A DNA stretch of 64,000 nucleotides, taken from NCBI GenBank assembly GCA_017656505.1, contig JACDNU010000003.1, positions 1 through 64,000 on the forward strand. Direction: 5' to 3'. Below, in pieces: positions 1-7,461 of this stretch (position 1 is its first letter; each line of letters starts with the position of its first letter). The notes under the pieces are model-generated. The model was not told the DNA's origin. It saw only the letters and a list, made by a program, of their open reading frames with translations, and made no database searches. Source of the stretch: Archaeoglobus sp. GTDB taxonomy: Archaea > Halobacteriota > Archaeoglobi > Archaeoglobales > Archaeoglobaceae. Both the position numbers and the translations under genes were made by a program.

Positions 1-163
1 GTTCTCTGAGCCATTTTGAAAACTCTTTTTTATATTTGTCATACTCTAAAACAGCCTCTTGCTCCATTTTGGAAACCGAGGGCCCTGAGGGTGAGACCCT
101 CAATCTAGCGCCTTTTCCTGACTCGGCAACCCCCGCCTGCTTTAGGTTTTGAACAATTAACAT
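1..163 (-). CDS. Integrase-like N-terminal fragment read through a tRNA-Leu half (partial)
   Basis: A minus-strand frame stays open from an ATG at 163 to the window edge, about 54 codons. Its first part is encoded by the 5' half of a tRNA-Leu(GAG) sequence (94-136) and it continues without a stop into a charged helical stretch beginning MEQEAVLEYDKYKKEFSKWL (ATG at 67). A reading frame that reuses half of a tRNA gene is the hallmark of archaeal SSV-type tyrosine recombinases, whose attachment site lies inside the integrase gene. The start is uncertain: the ATG at 163 overlaps the tRNA TATA box, so 67 is the conservative choice. The catalytic domain would lie outside the window, so the family assignment is inferred. 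Confidence 0.5.
   Translation of the reverse strand, partial: MLIVQNLKQAGVAESGKGARLRVSPSGPSVSKMEQEAVLEYDKYKKEFSKWLRE
94..136 (-). other. 5' half of tRNA-Leu(GAG), attachment-site-like
   Basis: The reverse strand reads acceptor strand GCGGGGG, TT, a GCC/GGC D stem, anticodon stem CTAGA and loop TTGAGGG, giving anticodon GAG and matching archaeal tRNA-Leu. Only three bases (TCT) of the returning anticodon stem follow; the expected variable arm, T arm and 3' acceptor strand are absent. This is what remains at one junction when an element integrates at the anticodon region. An unusually long tRNA intron is an alternative. Confidence 0.55.
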
Positions 164-168
164 ATAGC
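163..168 (-). promoter_or_regulatory. TATA box of the tRNA-Leu half
   Basis: The reverse strand reads TATATG here, about 26-32 bases upstream of the tRNA 5' end at 136, the usual archaeal spacing. It suggests that the chromosomal side of the tRNA gene is the side kept in this window. Confidence 0.4.
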
Positions 169-230
169 CAACTTTTTAAGTGGTTTGATGAATAATTTCG
201 CAGTACGATTTGAATGAATTCCTCAGCTGT

Positions 231-1172
231 TTATGAAATTTGTGGTAAATCGGATGAAACTTCCTTTTCGCGAGAGGATTTCGATTTGTATCTCTCAGCA
301 ACCCTCCATGCGATTATCAGCTTCGCAACATCCACCTCGTTTACTTTTTCCCCCTCTAAGATTTCCCCACCTCCAACAACAGCTGAGATCGCCCTTTCCA
401 GCTCGGATAGGGTTTCCCTTTCGATAATCCCGTTAAACTCGATCAAACTGTACAGCTTCTTACCTCTTCTGATCTTTCTGTACTCAAAATAGAATTCATC
501 CGCTTCAGCTTCCACCATAGATGAAAGGTTCAAAGGAAAATGAACGGTCGATAATTTTTCGCCGGTGAGGAGTTGCAGAATTCTTATCCAGTATGGAGAA
601 CCTTTTTGATATTCTTTTTTTGATTTATCTTTCCTTATTTTCACTATAACCTCTGCCCTCCTCTTCTGTGGTTCGACATACTTTTTGTAATCCACTTTCC
701 TTAGTTCCATCTCTTTAAGCACTTCATCAAGGCTGTAACCTCTCTCTCCAACATCCCTCTTAATTTTCCACTCTTTTCTTACCTCAAACTCTGGATCGAT
801 GAAGATTTTAAAATCGAAAAGATCGGCTATCTTCTTTCTGTAGAAGGGATGCAATCCTTCCACAATGACAATTTCCTTTGGCTTTACTTCCACCGGCTCA
901 ACGAATCTTCCCGTTGAGTGGTCATAAACAGGCATCCGAATACTCTTACCTTCTTTCAAAGCGCTTAGATCCTCAAAAATTCTTTTGAAGTCGTTTGCTT
1001 CGGGATGAAGAGGGGTGAACTTCAATCTTTTTCTTTCTTCTCGATCGTATCTGTGGTAATTATCGAGAGAGATGGACAGAACTTTCTCTTCGCCAAACAA
1101 CCTCACTACTCCCTTTGCAAACGTTGTTTTGCCAGATGCGCTGTCACCTGCAACCCCTACGAGGAAGGCCAT
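231..1172 (-). CDS. prk: Phosphoribulokinase, archaeal type
   Basis: P-loop kinase of the phosphoribulokinase/uridine kinase family that would phosphorylate ribulose 5-phosphate to ribulose 1,5-bisphosphate, the RuBisCO substrate. Visible motifs: Walker A GDSASGKTT (residues 9-17), SLDNYH (35-40) matching the LDDYH segment of PRK, HPEAND (56-61), YDHSTGRF (83-90) matching the YNHxTG motif, and IVEGLHPFY (103-111). These points separate it from uridine kinase. At 313 residues the length fits PRK. It is divergent from the ligase gene, with a TATA-like CTTAAATA (1196-1203) 24 bases before the ATG, so the mRNA is probably leaderless. A form III RuBisCO gene lies at 59198. Confidence 0.85.
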   Translation of the reverse strand: MAFLVGVAGDSASGKTTFAKGVVRLFGEEKVLSISLDNYHRYDREERKRLKFTPLHPEANDFKRIFEDLSALKEGKSIRMPVYDHSTGRFVEPVEVKPKEIVIVEGLHPFYRKKIADLFDFKIFIDPEFEVRKEWKIKRDVGERGYSLDEVLKEMELRKVDYKKYVEPQKRRAEVIVKIRKDKSKKEYQKGSPYWIRILQLLTGEKLSTVHFPLNLSSMVEAEADEFYFEYRKIRRGKKLYSLIEFNGIIERETLSELERAISAVVGGGEILEGEKVNEVDVAKLIIAWRVAERYKSKSSREKEVSSDLPQIS

Positions 1173-1195
1173 ATAAAAAAGTGGGGGAGAAGATT

Positions 1196-1213
1196 CTTAA
1201 ATAGTTTTATATA
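1196..1213. promoter_or_regulatory. Divergent promoters for PRK and DNA ligase
   Basis: The plus strand holds TTTATATA (1206-1213), 23-30 bases before the ligase ATG at 1236. The minus strand holds TATTTAAG (1203-1196), about 24 bases before the PRK ATG at 1172. Both spacings predict leaderless transcripts. The boxes nearly touch, so the two genes may compete for or share transcription factors. Confidence 0.5.
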
Positions 1214-1235
1214 TCCTCACGAGAACTCATTATAA

Positions 1236-2927
1236 ATGATATCGGAAGACGAGAGCCTCTCGTTTGCTGAATTCTCCGAATTTTGTATGGAGCTTGAAAA
1301 GATATCCTCAACTTTGGAGCTTTCTTCAAGAATAGCTGAATATCTCAAGAAAATCAAAAACGACGACGACCTTTACGATTTCTCGCTATTCATTCTGGGA
1401 AGGATATATCCTCCTTGGGATGAAAGAGAGGTTGGTGTAGGTGTAGGTTTGATATACGAAGCGCTGAGAATTTCAACAGGTTTGAACAAGGGGCAGATTG
1501 AAGAATTCGTTAAAGAAACAGGAGATTTAGGAATAGCTTCCGAGATGGCGCTATCAAAAAAGCTTCAGACCTCTCTCTTCGTCCAAGAGCTAACTTTCAG
1601 GTATGTAAGGCAGGTTTTCGACTCGATGAGTGCGCTTAAGGGAGAAAAAAGCCAGAAAAAGAAGATAAAGATGCTTGTCGACCTGTACTCTTCTGCCTCT
1701 CCGATAGAAGCAAGATATCTAACCAGACTCTTGCTTGGGGAGATGAGATTGGGTGTTGGAGAGGGGATTTTAAGGGATGCAATTGCCAAGGCATGGCAGA
1801 TTGATGTCGATCTGGTCGAGAGGGCTTATATGATAACCAACGACTTCGGAAAGGTTGCGATAACTGCAAAGAGGGAAGGATTCGAAGGTCTGAAAAAACT
1901 GAAGATCGAACCGCACATTCCTGTTAGAATGATGCTCGCCCAAGTAGCGGAGAGCATTGAGGCTGCCATTGGGGAGATGGGAAATGCGGCGGTTGAATGG
2001 AAGTTCGATGGAACGAGAGTACAGATCCATTATTCTGATGGAAAGATAACGATCTTCTCGAGAAGACTTGAGAATGTCACAAGAGCTCTACCCGATGTTG
2101 TTAAGATGGTCAAGGAAAACGTCAGCGAGGGAGTCATACTCGATGGGGAAGCGATCGCGGTAAAGGACGGCAGACCCCTACCTTTCCAGAACATTCTGAG
2201 GAGATTCAGGAGGAAGCACGAGGTTGCGAAGGCGGCTGAAAAGATTCCAATTATAGTTCAGCTTTTTGACATTCTTTACTGCAAAAACGAACTCTTCGAC
2301 GGAGAGACGATCGATTTGCCCCTCCACGAGAGAAGACAGATACTTGAAAGAGTTGTGAAGGAAAATGAAGGAATAAAGATTGCCAAGCAGATTTTGACTT
2401 CTGATCCGAAAGAGGTTAAAAAAATCTTCGATGAAGCCTTGGAGGCTGGCCACGAGGGTGTGATGATAAAAAATCCTAATTCAGCATATATTCCCGGAAA
2501 AAGAGGTAAAAACTGGCTAAAGCTGAAAGAAGTTATGGAAACCCTCGATCTGGTTGTTATAGGAGGAGAATGGGGGGAGGGGAAGAGAAGCCACTTACTC
2601 AGCTCTTTCGTTCTTGCATGCGTTGATGAAAATGGCGAGCTAATTCCCGTTGGTAAGGTTGCCACCGGTTTTACAGATGAAGATCTAGAAGAACTTACGG
2701 AACTTTTCAAGCCGGAAATTGAGTATGAAGAAGGGAAGAAAGTTACGATAAAGCCCAAATACGTTTTTGAAGTTGCGTATCAGGAGATTCAGAAAAGTCC
2801 GAAGTATGAAAGTGGTTTTGCTCTTCGTTTTCCAAGATTCGTCAGGCTTAGGGAAGACAAGGATGTAACCGAAGCAGACACGATTGAGAGGGTTTCAAGA
2901 CTCTATGAGAGTCAATTCAGGGCTTAA
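1236..2927 (+). CDS. lig: ATP-dependent DNA ligase
   Basis: Seals nicks in DNA during replication and repair using ATP. The 563-residue protein has the usual archaeal layout: an N-terminal helical DNA-binding domain (about 1-230), an adenylation domain with the nucleotidyl-lysine motif EWKFDGTR (Lys256), and a C-terminal OB fold. Motif GEAIAV (motif III), EGVMIKN (motif IV) and WLKLKE (motif V) follow in order. Length matches the family. A small membrane-protein reading frame starts inside its last codons at 2905. Confidence 0.96.
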   Translation: MISEDESLSFAEFSEFCMELEKISSTLELSSRIAEYLKKIKNDDDLYDFSLFILGRIYPPWDEREVGVGVGLIYEALRISTGLNKGQIEEFVKETGDLGIASEMALSKKLQTSLFVQELTFRYVRQVFDSMSALKGEKSQKKKIKMLVDLYSSASPIEARYLTRLLLGEMRLGVGEGILRDAIAKAWQIDVDLVERAYMITNDFGKVAITAKREGFEGLKKLKIEPHIPVRMMLAQVAESIEAAIGEMGNAAVEWKFDGTRVQIHYSDGKITIFSRRLENVTRALPDVVKMVKENVSEGVILDGEAIAVKDGRPLPFQNILRRFRRKHEVAKAAEKIPIIVQLFDILYCKNELFDGETIDLPLHERRQILERVVKENEGIKIAKQILTSDPKEVKKIFDEALEAGHEGVMIKNPNSAYIPGKRGKNWLKLKEVMETLDLVVIGGEWGEGKRSHLLSSFVLACVDENGELIPVGKVATGFTDEDLEELTELFKPEIEYEEGKKVTIKPKYVFEVAYQEIQKSPKYESGFALRFPRFVRLREDKDVTEADTIERVSRLYESQFRA

Positions 2928-3168
2928 GCTGCTTTTTGTTTGCTTGTTCCTCTTTTTATGTATTTTTCAAGTAATTGCGGATTCGAAGTTTGTGAAAGTG
3001 GAAGATTGTCATGCAGAAGTATCTCCGGAAAACACTAAATTTTTGGAGAAAGAACATAGAATCGAAACCTTAAAAACCGTAAAAACCATAAAAAATGATT
3101 TTGCTCCAATTAGCTTTGCGGTAGGATTGGTTCTCTCAGCTTTGTTGCTGAGGAATTCCCTTAACTAA
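2905..3168 (+). CDS. Small putative exported membrane protein
   Basis: An 87-residue frame starts at the ATG inside the last eight codons of the ligase gene, in another frame. It has a long N-terminal hydrophobic segment rich in Leu and Phe ending at ...QVIADS, like a signal peptide, a charged Lys-rich middle, and a second hydrophobic segment near the C terminus (FAVGLVLSALLL). That predicts an extracytoplasmic loop tethered at both ends or cleaved at the first. No family is recognised. The overlap suggests translational coupling to the ligase; no clear ribosome site is visible. Confidence 0.5.
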   Translation: MRVNSGLKLLFVCLFLFLCIFQVIADSKFVKVEDCHAEVSPENTKFLEKEHRIETLKTVKTIKNDFAPISFAVGLVLSALLLRNSLN

Positions 3169-3210
3169 AAATTTGCCATTTCCCAAACTATTTCTTCAAA
3201 CTATCACAAA

Positions 3211-4287
3211 CTATTCTTCAAAAATCCTCTCAATCAGCCATTGGGAGTCGAACTTAACGAGATCAGAATAACTCTGCCCAGTTCCAACGAAAAGCACGGG
3301 CTTTTCGGTTACATAGCTTATCGAGATTGCAGTCCCTCCTTTTGGATCTGCATCTAGCTTAGTCAGGATACTTCCGTCGATGCCCACGGCTTCATTGAAC
3401 ATCCTCGCCCTTTCAACCGCATCGTTTCCTGCTAAGCTCTCATCAACGAAAATTGTCAAATCCGGCTTTGTGACCCTCTTTATTTTCCCTAGCTGGTCAA
3501 TCAGGTTCTTTTTCGTATGCATTCTTCCGGCAGTGTCTGCCAGCACAACATCAATCTCCCTTGCTTCAGCATGTTTGACCGCATCGTAGATCACAGCTGC
3601 CGGGTCAGCTCCGGCTTTATGTTTTATCAGCCTCACCCCAAGCTTATTGGCATGTTCCTCCAGCTGTTCGATAGCTCCAGCCCTGAAGGTGTCGCCAGCG
3701 GCGATAACAACGGAATATCCAGCGTCCATCAGCCGTTTGGCGACCTTGGCAATTGTTGTAGTCTTGCCGGTTCCGTTGACTCCAACGAAGATCACGTTTA
3801 TTGGCTTCTCAGCTTCTGCCACGAACTCGTCGAAGTCGAACCTATTCTTATCTAAAATCTCCCTTATAACTTCCTTCAGCTCATCGACGACCAGACTGGA
3901 AAGCCTTTGACCTATCTTCTTTCTCCTTCCGATGAGTCTCTCTTTCAGCTTTGAATTTATTTCCTCAACAACGTCAAAGGCAACATCGCTTTCAAGCAAG
4001 AGAATCTCAAGTTCAGAAAGAATGCCCTCCAGCTTCCCTTCATCGATTATTATTTCCCTTTCCAGAACAAGCGCTGAAAGCTTCTCCTTAAGTCCAATTT
4101 TGTTCTTTGAGATTGTCTTCCCTTCTTTCGTCTCCTCCGCTTCCCTTGCTTCCTTCGATTCAACCTTCCCGATTTCCACTACTTCAGTGTCTACTTCCGT
4201 TCTTACCTCGGCTTCTGCGCTTTCATCCAAGCTTTCATCGACCTTTTTCCTGAAAGCCTTCAGTTTCTCCTTCAACCCTTTGAACAT
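3211..4287 (-). CDS. ftsY: Signal recognition particle receptor FtsY
   Basis: GTPase that docks SRP-ribosome complexes at the membrane. The 358-residue protein has an acidic, low-complexity N-terminal A region (about 15-70, many Glu), then the NG domain: G1 GVNGTGKTTT, DTFRAGA, DTAGRMHTKKNL, the TKLDADPKGG motif and the closing GTGQSYSDL. It is the last gene of a minus-strand cluster beginning with YhbY and follows prefoldin alpha by 26 bases, an order common in Euryarchaeota. The acidic N terminus is typical for archaeal FtsY and is thought to help membrane contact. Confidence 0.95.
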   Translation of the reverse strand: MFKGLKEKLKAFRKKVDESLDESAEAEVRTEVDTEVVEIGKVESKEAREAEETKEGKTISKNKIGLKEKLSALVLEREIIIDEGKLEGILSELEILLLESDVAFDVVEEINSKLKERLIGRRKKIGQRLSSLVVDELKEVIREILDKNRFDFDEFVAEAEKPINVIFVGVNGTGKTTTIAKVAKRLMDAGYSVVIAAGDTFRAGAIEQLEEHANKLGVRLIKHKAGADPAAVIYDAVKHAEAREIDVVLADTAGRMHTKKNLIDQLGKIKRVTKPDLTIFVDESLAGNDAVERARMFNEAVGIDGSILTKLDADPKGGTAISISYVTEKPVLFVGTGQSYSDLVKFDSQWLIERIFEE

Positions 4288-4313
4288 CTCGATCCCTAAT
4301 TCGGAATTAATTA

Positions 4314-4742
4314 TTACTTCTGAGACTTTGACATTTCAGCGATCTCTTTCTGAATTTGTTGGGCCTGAGAATAGATTCTCTCCAGCAGCTGAACGTACTG
4401 CTCCTTCCCCTTTCCAACCTTTTCCTTTCTCTTTTTCAAGAGCTCAATTACTTCTTTAACCTCTCTCTCAATTACAACACCGGCTCCAACATCTACAAGC
4501 ATCTTCTTAGACTCTTTGACATCTACGTAGGCAAAAACTCCTGCTCCGAGGTTCATCAGTGCATCGACCCCATCTTCCAAGCCTTCGAAGTATTCAAGAG
4601 TCTCTATGGTTTTATCAAGCTCAGACTCAGCGATCTCAATCTCAAAAATCTTTTTCTGTATGCTTTCTGCCTCTGCCTGAAGCTGCTGAAGAATCAGTAG
4701 CTTTTCCTGAATTTCAGGTGGAATTTCCCTTCTCTCTTCCAT
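4314..4742 (-). CDS. pfdA: Prefoldin alpha subunit
   Basis: A 142-residue protein with two long coiled-coil arms (about 5-50 and 95-140) separated by a hydrophobic beta segment (GVDALMNLGAGVFAYVDV, then VGAGVVIE), the standard prefoldin alpha pattern. With beta subunits it forms the hexameric chaperone that hands unfolded proteins to the thermosome. It lies nine bases downstream of eL20 and 26 bases before ftsY, so it is probably cotranscribed with ribosomal genes. Confidence 0.93.
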   Translation of the reverse strand: MEERREIPPEIQEKLLILQQLQAEAESIQKKIFEIEIAESELDKTIETLEYFEGLEDGVDALMNLGAGVFAYVDVKESKKMLVDVGAGVVIEREVKEVIELLKKRKEKVGKGKEQYVQLLERIYSQAQQIQKEIAEMSKSQK

Positions 4743-4751
4743 TTTTTCACC

Positions 4752-4958
4752 TTAAGCTTCTTTTGCTCCTGTTTCTTTGATCTCTTTGATTTCTTTGATC
4801 TCGTGAATCTCGATGAGATTCCTCTTTAGTTTGTGATTGCTCCCGATAAGAGAGAGGGTCTTCTCCAAAGCGAATTTTTCATTGTGGGCCTCTATAATTT
4901 TCGTAAATTTGTTCCACGAGTCTCCGTTCCTGAATCTTCCTCTAACTTCAAACTTCAT
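4752..4958 (-). CDS. rpl18a: 50S ribosomal protein eL20 (LX / L18Ae)
   Basis: A 68-residue protein beginning MKFEVRGRFRNGDSW with the typical LX tail of charged repeats (EIKEIKEIKETGAKEA). The ATG at 4958 is chosen because GGTGAT lies four bases upstream; a GTG at 4967 and an ATG at 4964 are in frame but would sit on or before this ribosome site. Position between aIF6 and prefoldin alpha is a conserved archaeal order. The Ile-Lys-Glu triplet repeat near the C terminus is unusual but compatible with an unstructured tail. Confidence 0.9.
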   Translation of the reverse strand: MKFEVRGRFRNGDSWNKFTKIIEAHNEKFALEKTLSLIGSNHKLKRNLIEIHEIKEIKEIKETGAKEA

Positions 4959-5022
4959 TCCCATCACCCTTTCGCATTCCTGTAGATTTTAAAATTTTTT
5001 TCTAATAAATCTTAGTTTAAAA

Positions 5023-5679
5023 TCAGACAAAACCTAGGGCCTCTTCAATCACGCCAAGCTCGAAGCCTGTAGTATCCCTTCCAGCTATGTATCCCTTTGT
5101 GTTCGCTACCAAGCCAGTACCAACCATATCGCTTCCGAAGTTAACGGTTCCGAGTTCGACCTCCACTCCCAGCACTTCCTTTATCTTTTTAACTTCCCAT
5201 TCCTTGGAGTTCGGGTTTGCTAACCCACCTACGTTTGTCACCACCGCTGCCATGCCGACAGTCTTTATCCCTCCAATCGTGCCGGTAGAAACCTCAACAT
5301 CCAGAAATTCCGCCACTTTTTGAAGCACAGACTTTTCAATCTCTGGATGGGCTATAGCTCCTTTATCGTTGATACAGATGTTGTTTCCCAAGCATGTCAT
5401 TTTCGTGTCAACAACCCCAACCTCGAAAACCCTTGAGAGTCTCTCTATCTCTTTTTTTCTCGCGTACTGGCAGACAACGATTCCCTTCGAATTGGCTGCT
5501 GCCATTGCACCTACCAGCTCTGAACCGGCGATAGTCGTTTGAACAACGTCAACATCTAACTCTTCCTTCAAGATTTCCTCGATTTTTTTGTCTCTAATTC
5601 CTAGAACAGCCGCGTTCTCCGTTAGCCTGATGTAAAGTCCGATCAGCGGAACCCCGTTGATGGATAACAGCCGTGCCAT
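5023..5679 (-). CDS. eif6: Translation initiation factor aIF6
   Basis: Ribosome anti-association factor that binds the large subunit near uL14. The 218-residue sequence shows the five-fold internal pseudo-repeat of the family, with repeated motifs such as NENAAVLGI-like starts, VGAMAAANSKGIVV, TCLGNNICINDKGAIAHPE and GTGLVANTKGYIAG. Length is normal for archaea. It lies between eL31 and eL20 in the minus-strand ribosomal cluster, 30 bases after eL31. Confidence 0.95.
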   Translation of the reverse strand: MARLLSINGVPLIGLYIRLTENAAVLGIRDKKIEEILKEELDVDVVQTTIAGSELVGAMAAANSKGIVVCQYARKKEIERLSRVFEVGVVDTKMTCLGNNICINDKGAIAHPEIEKSVLQKVAEFLDVEVSTGTIGGIKTVGMAAVVTNVGGLANPNSKEWEVKKIKEVLGVEVELGTVNFGSDMVGTGLVANTKGYIAGRDTTGFELGVIEEALGFV

Positions 5680-5709
5680 AGCTTTCGTAATCTGCGATTC
5701 ACTCTATGA

Positions 5710-5979
5710 CTACTCTGCGATTTCCACTTCCACTATTCCGTCGTCAAATTTTACCGCTCGAATCTTGATCCTTCCGGGTGGTTTCTGAGCTCCCCTCTCC
5801 CAAAGCTTCTCGTTTAGCCTCGTGTCGAACTTTATGTTCTCTGGTGTCGCTTTCATGTGTCTGCTTAGGAAATTCCTCAGGAATTTGACAGTCTTCTTCG
5901 TTCTGAGCCATCGGGGATACTTTTTCAGCTTCTGTCTCAGCCTTATCGAATAAACTCGCTCAAGAACTATCTTTGCCAT
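5710..5979 (-). CDS. rpl31e: 50S ribosomal protein eL31
   Basis: An 89-residue basic protein with the eL31 signature: ERVYSIRLRQKLKKYPRWLR, then RHMKATPENIKFDTRLNEKLWERGAQKPPGRIKIR. It follows eL39 by 25 bases and precedes aIF6 in the conserved archaeal L39e-L31e-aIF6-LX order. Confidence 0.95.
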   Translation of the reverse strand: MAKIVLERVYSIRLRQKLKKYPRWLRTKKTVKFLRNFLSRHMKATPENIKFDTRLNEKLWERGAQKPPGRIKIRAVKFDDGIVEVEIAE

Positions 5980-6004
5980 GGAATCACCTTCTACATTTGA
6001 CCGT

Positions 6005-6157
6005 TCAGACTTTCAGTTTGGAACTTCTCCAGTGCCTCCTTTTTGGACTACCGTAAACCCTTCTTTTTGTTTTTAAGGAAACCCAAACCGGAGCCCTTCT
6101 GTTCTGTTTTGTGAACTTAGCAAGCCTGAATTTAACACCAACCGTTTTCTTTCCCAT
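6005..6157 (-). CDS. rpl39e: 50S ribosomal protein eL39
   Basis: A 50-residue frame translated directly from the minus strand between 6157 and 6005. It starts [20 protein letters not shown] and continues with [14 protein letters not shown] and [15 protein letters not shown], the full eL39 pattern: a very basic helix lining the peptide exit tunnel. It sits directly upstream of eL31, as in most Euryarchaeota. Its length falls below usual ORF cut-offs, so it is easily missed. Confidence 0.95.
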   Translation of the reverse strand: MGKKTVGVKFRLAKFTKQNRRAPVWVSLKTKRRVYGSPKRRHWRSSKLKV

Positions 6158-6199
6158 CCAAACACCTCTGGAACTTTTACTATACTCTATTACCTCGTT

Positions 6200-6535
6200 C
6201 TATTTTCTGATTATCTTTGTCTCCCTTTTCTTTGGGAGAGCCCTCTTTAAAATTTCGACTAGCATTTCATCCGATATCTTCTGTCTCAGCCTTCCAGATT
6301 GGGCAAGAGCTATCAGTTGATTCTCCACGGATTCAGAAATCTCCGGGTGGGCGAGTTTAATTCTCGCAAGTCTTTCTCTCGCCTCTGGTTCCAGAATAAC
6401 CCTTAGAATTGCTTTTTTCTGTGCTTCGATCTCTCTCTGCATCTCCTGCTGTCTCCTCAGTTCCTCGATCTCCCTCTCCCTTTGGCGCTGGAGTTCCATC
6501 AGTCTTCTTCGTCTTATCTCCTCGAGCTCATCCAT
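6200..6535 (-). CDS. PDCD5/TFAR19 family DNA-binding protein
   Basis: A 111-residue, strongly charged protein with an N-terminal Arg/Glu/Gln helix (about 1-40) and the PDCD5 core: [55 protein letters not shown] in pieces spanning about 42-97. Archaeal members bind nucleic acid and are encoded between eS19 and eL39, as here. The exact molecular role is unsettled. Confidence 0.92.
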   Translation of the reverse strand: MDELEEIRRRRLMELQRQREREIEELRRQQEMQREIEAQKKAILRVILEPEARERLARIKLAHPEISESVENQLIALAQSGRLRQKISDEMLVEILKRALPKKRETKIIRK

Positions 6536-6612
6536 TCTATCACCTTTATTTTTATTGTTATTTTAAATTAAATTTTAGATTTGATTTAGACTTTGCATTA
6601 TTTAATTAAGCT

Positions 6613-7062
6613 TCAGTACTTCTCAAGGGCTGGGATCTCCTTAACGAGCTCTTTCTTTATCTCGGAAGCCGATTTGTCGAGGAAAGCTCTTCCTTTGGCT
6701 GTTACAACCCTTCCTTTGTCCTTCTTTTCGACAAATCCAGCTTTCTCGAGCTGTTGAAGGGCTTTTCTTATAATGGCCCCGCTACCCTTTCTGAATTTGG
6801 GGGGCTTTGAGCCTCTCCTCTTTCTACCACCATAAATACTTCTGAGCCTCTCTATTCCAACCGGTCCGTCTGTGTAAACCTTCCTGAAGATCGCGGCAAC
6901 CCTTACATACCACCAGTTGGACTGCTGAGGGGATCTTTCCTTATGCACTCCAGTTTTCACGAATGCAGCCCATTCGGGCGGTTTGAATTCCTCCATCTCC
7001 TCGAGCTTCTTCGCAACGTATTCGATCAGTTCGTTAGCCGGAACATCATACACCGTTGTCAT
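6613..7062 (-). CDS. rps19e: 30S ribosomal protein eS19
   Basis: A 149-residue protein with the eS19 signature [17 protein letters not shown], the [13 protein letters not shown] motif and [11 protein letters not shown]. The ATG at 7062 is chosen because GGAGGG lies a few bases upstream inside the end of the yhbY frame; a longer in-frame start at 7080 would bury that ribosome site. Only one base separates it from the YhbY stop codon, indicating a coupled operon. Confidence 0.95.
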   Translation of the reverse strand: MTTVYDVPANELIEYVAKKLEEMEEFKPPEWAAFVKTGVHKERSPQQSNWWYVRVAAIFRKVYTDGPVGIERLRSIYGGRKRRGSKPPKFRKGSGAIIRKALQQLEKAGFVEKKDKGRVVTAKGRAFLDKSASEIKKELVKEIPALEKY

Positions 7063-7063
7063 T

Positions 7064-7306
7064 TTAACCCTCCTTTTCAAAGGTAAGCACCATGCCTCTA
7101 AGGCTTACGAGTCTGCCTTTAATACTTTTCCCAACGAGTTCGGCAAGCTCTTTTCGGCCGAGCTCCGAACTGTTCCTGAAACTTCTCAGCATTTTAACCT
7201 TCACTTTCCCATGCTTCTCTAACTGGAAATTGATTTCGTTAATTAAATTTTGTGTTAGTCCTGCTTTTCCGATGTTTATGACTGGGATATCTTTTCTCCG
7301 TCGCAT
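7064..7306 (-). CDS. YhbY/CRS1 family RNA-binding protein
   Basis: An 80-residue protein starting [20 protein letters not shown] and including [16 protein letters not shown], the KH-like YhbY fold, with [17 protein letters not shown] at the end. Bacterial YhbY acts in 50S assembly; archaeal homologues are encoded with ribosomal genes, as here with eS19. The frame is open upstream to 7483, but that extension is low-complexity and unlike the family, so the ATG at 7306 is preferred. It is the first gene of the cluster and is divergent from tgtA. Confidence 0.88.
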   Translation of the reverse strand: MRRRKDIPVINIGKAGLTQNLINEINFQLEKHGKVKVKMLRSFRNSSELGRKELAELVGKSIKGRLVSLRGMVLTFEKEG

Positions 7307-7461
7307 GGGATAGTTTAATTTCACTTCTTGGATTAAAAAACTTGTGTAAGTCCAAAGATGAGATGAATTAGTTGAAATATTAGTTTGAAGTGGAAACGGG
7401 AAACCTTTCGGCAAAGAAAGGAAAGATAAAGAATTTAACCGTAGCCTTCTAACTTTGTCCG

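Noticed and set aside
214..492. Plus-strand frame opposite phosphoribulokinase
   Set aside because: Lies fully antisense to a well-supported gene and reads as Ser/Phe-rich low-complexity protein.
3932..4459. Long plus-strand frame of 175 codons opposite ftsY and pfdA
   Set aside because: Ser/Phe-rich shadow of the Glu/Lys-rich FtsY N terminus on the other strand.
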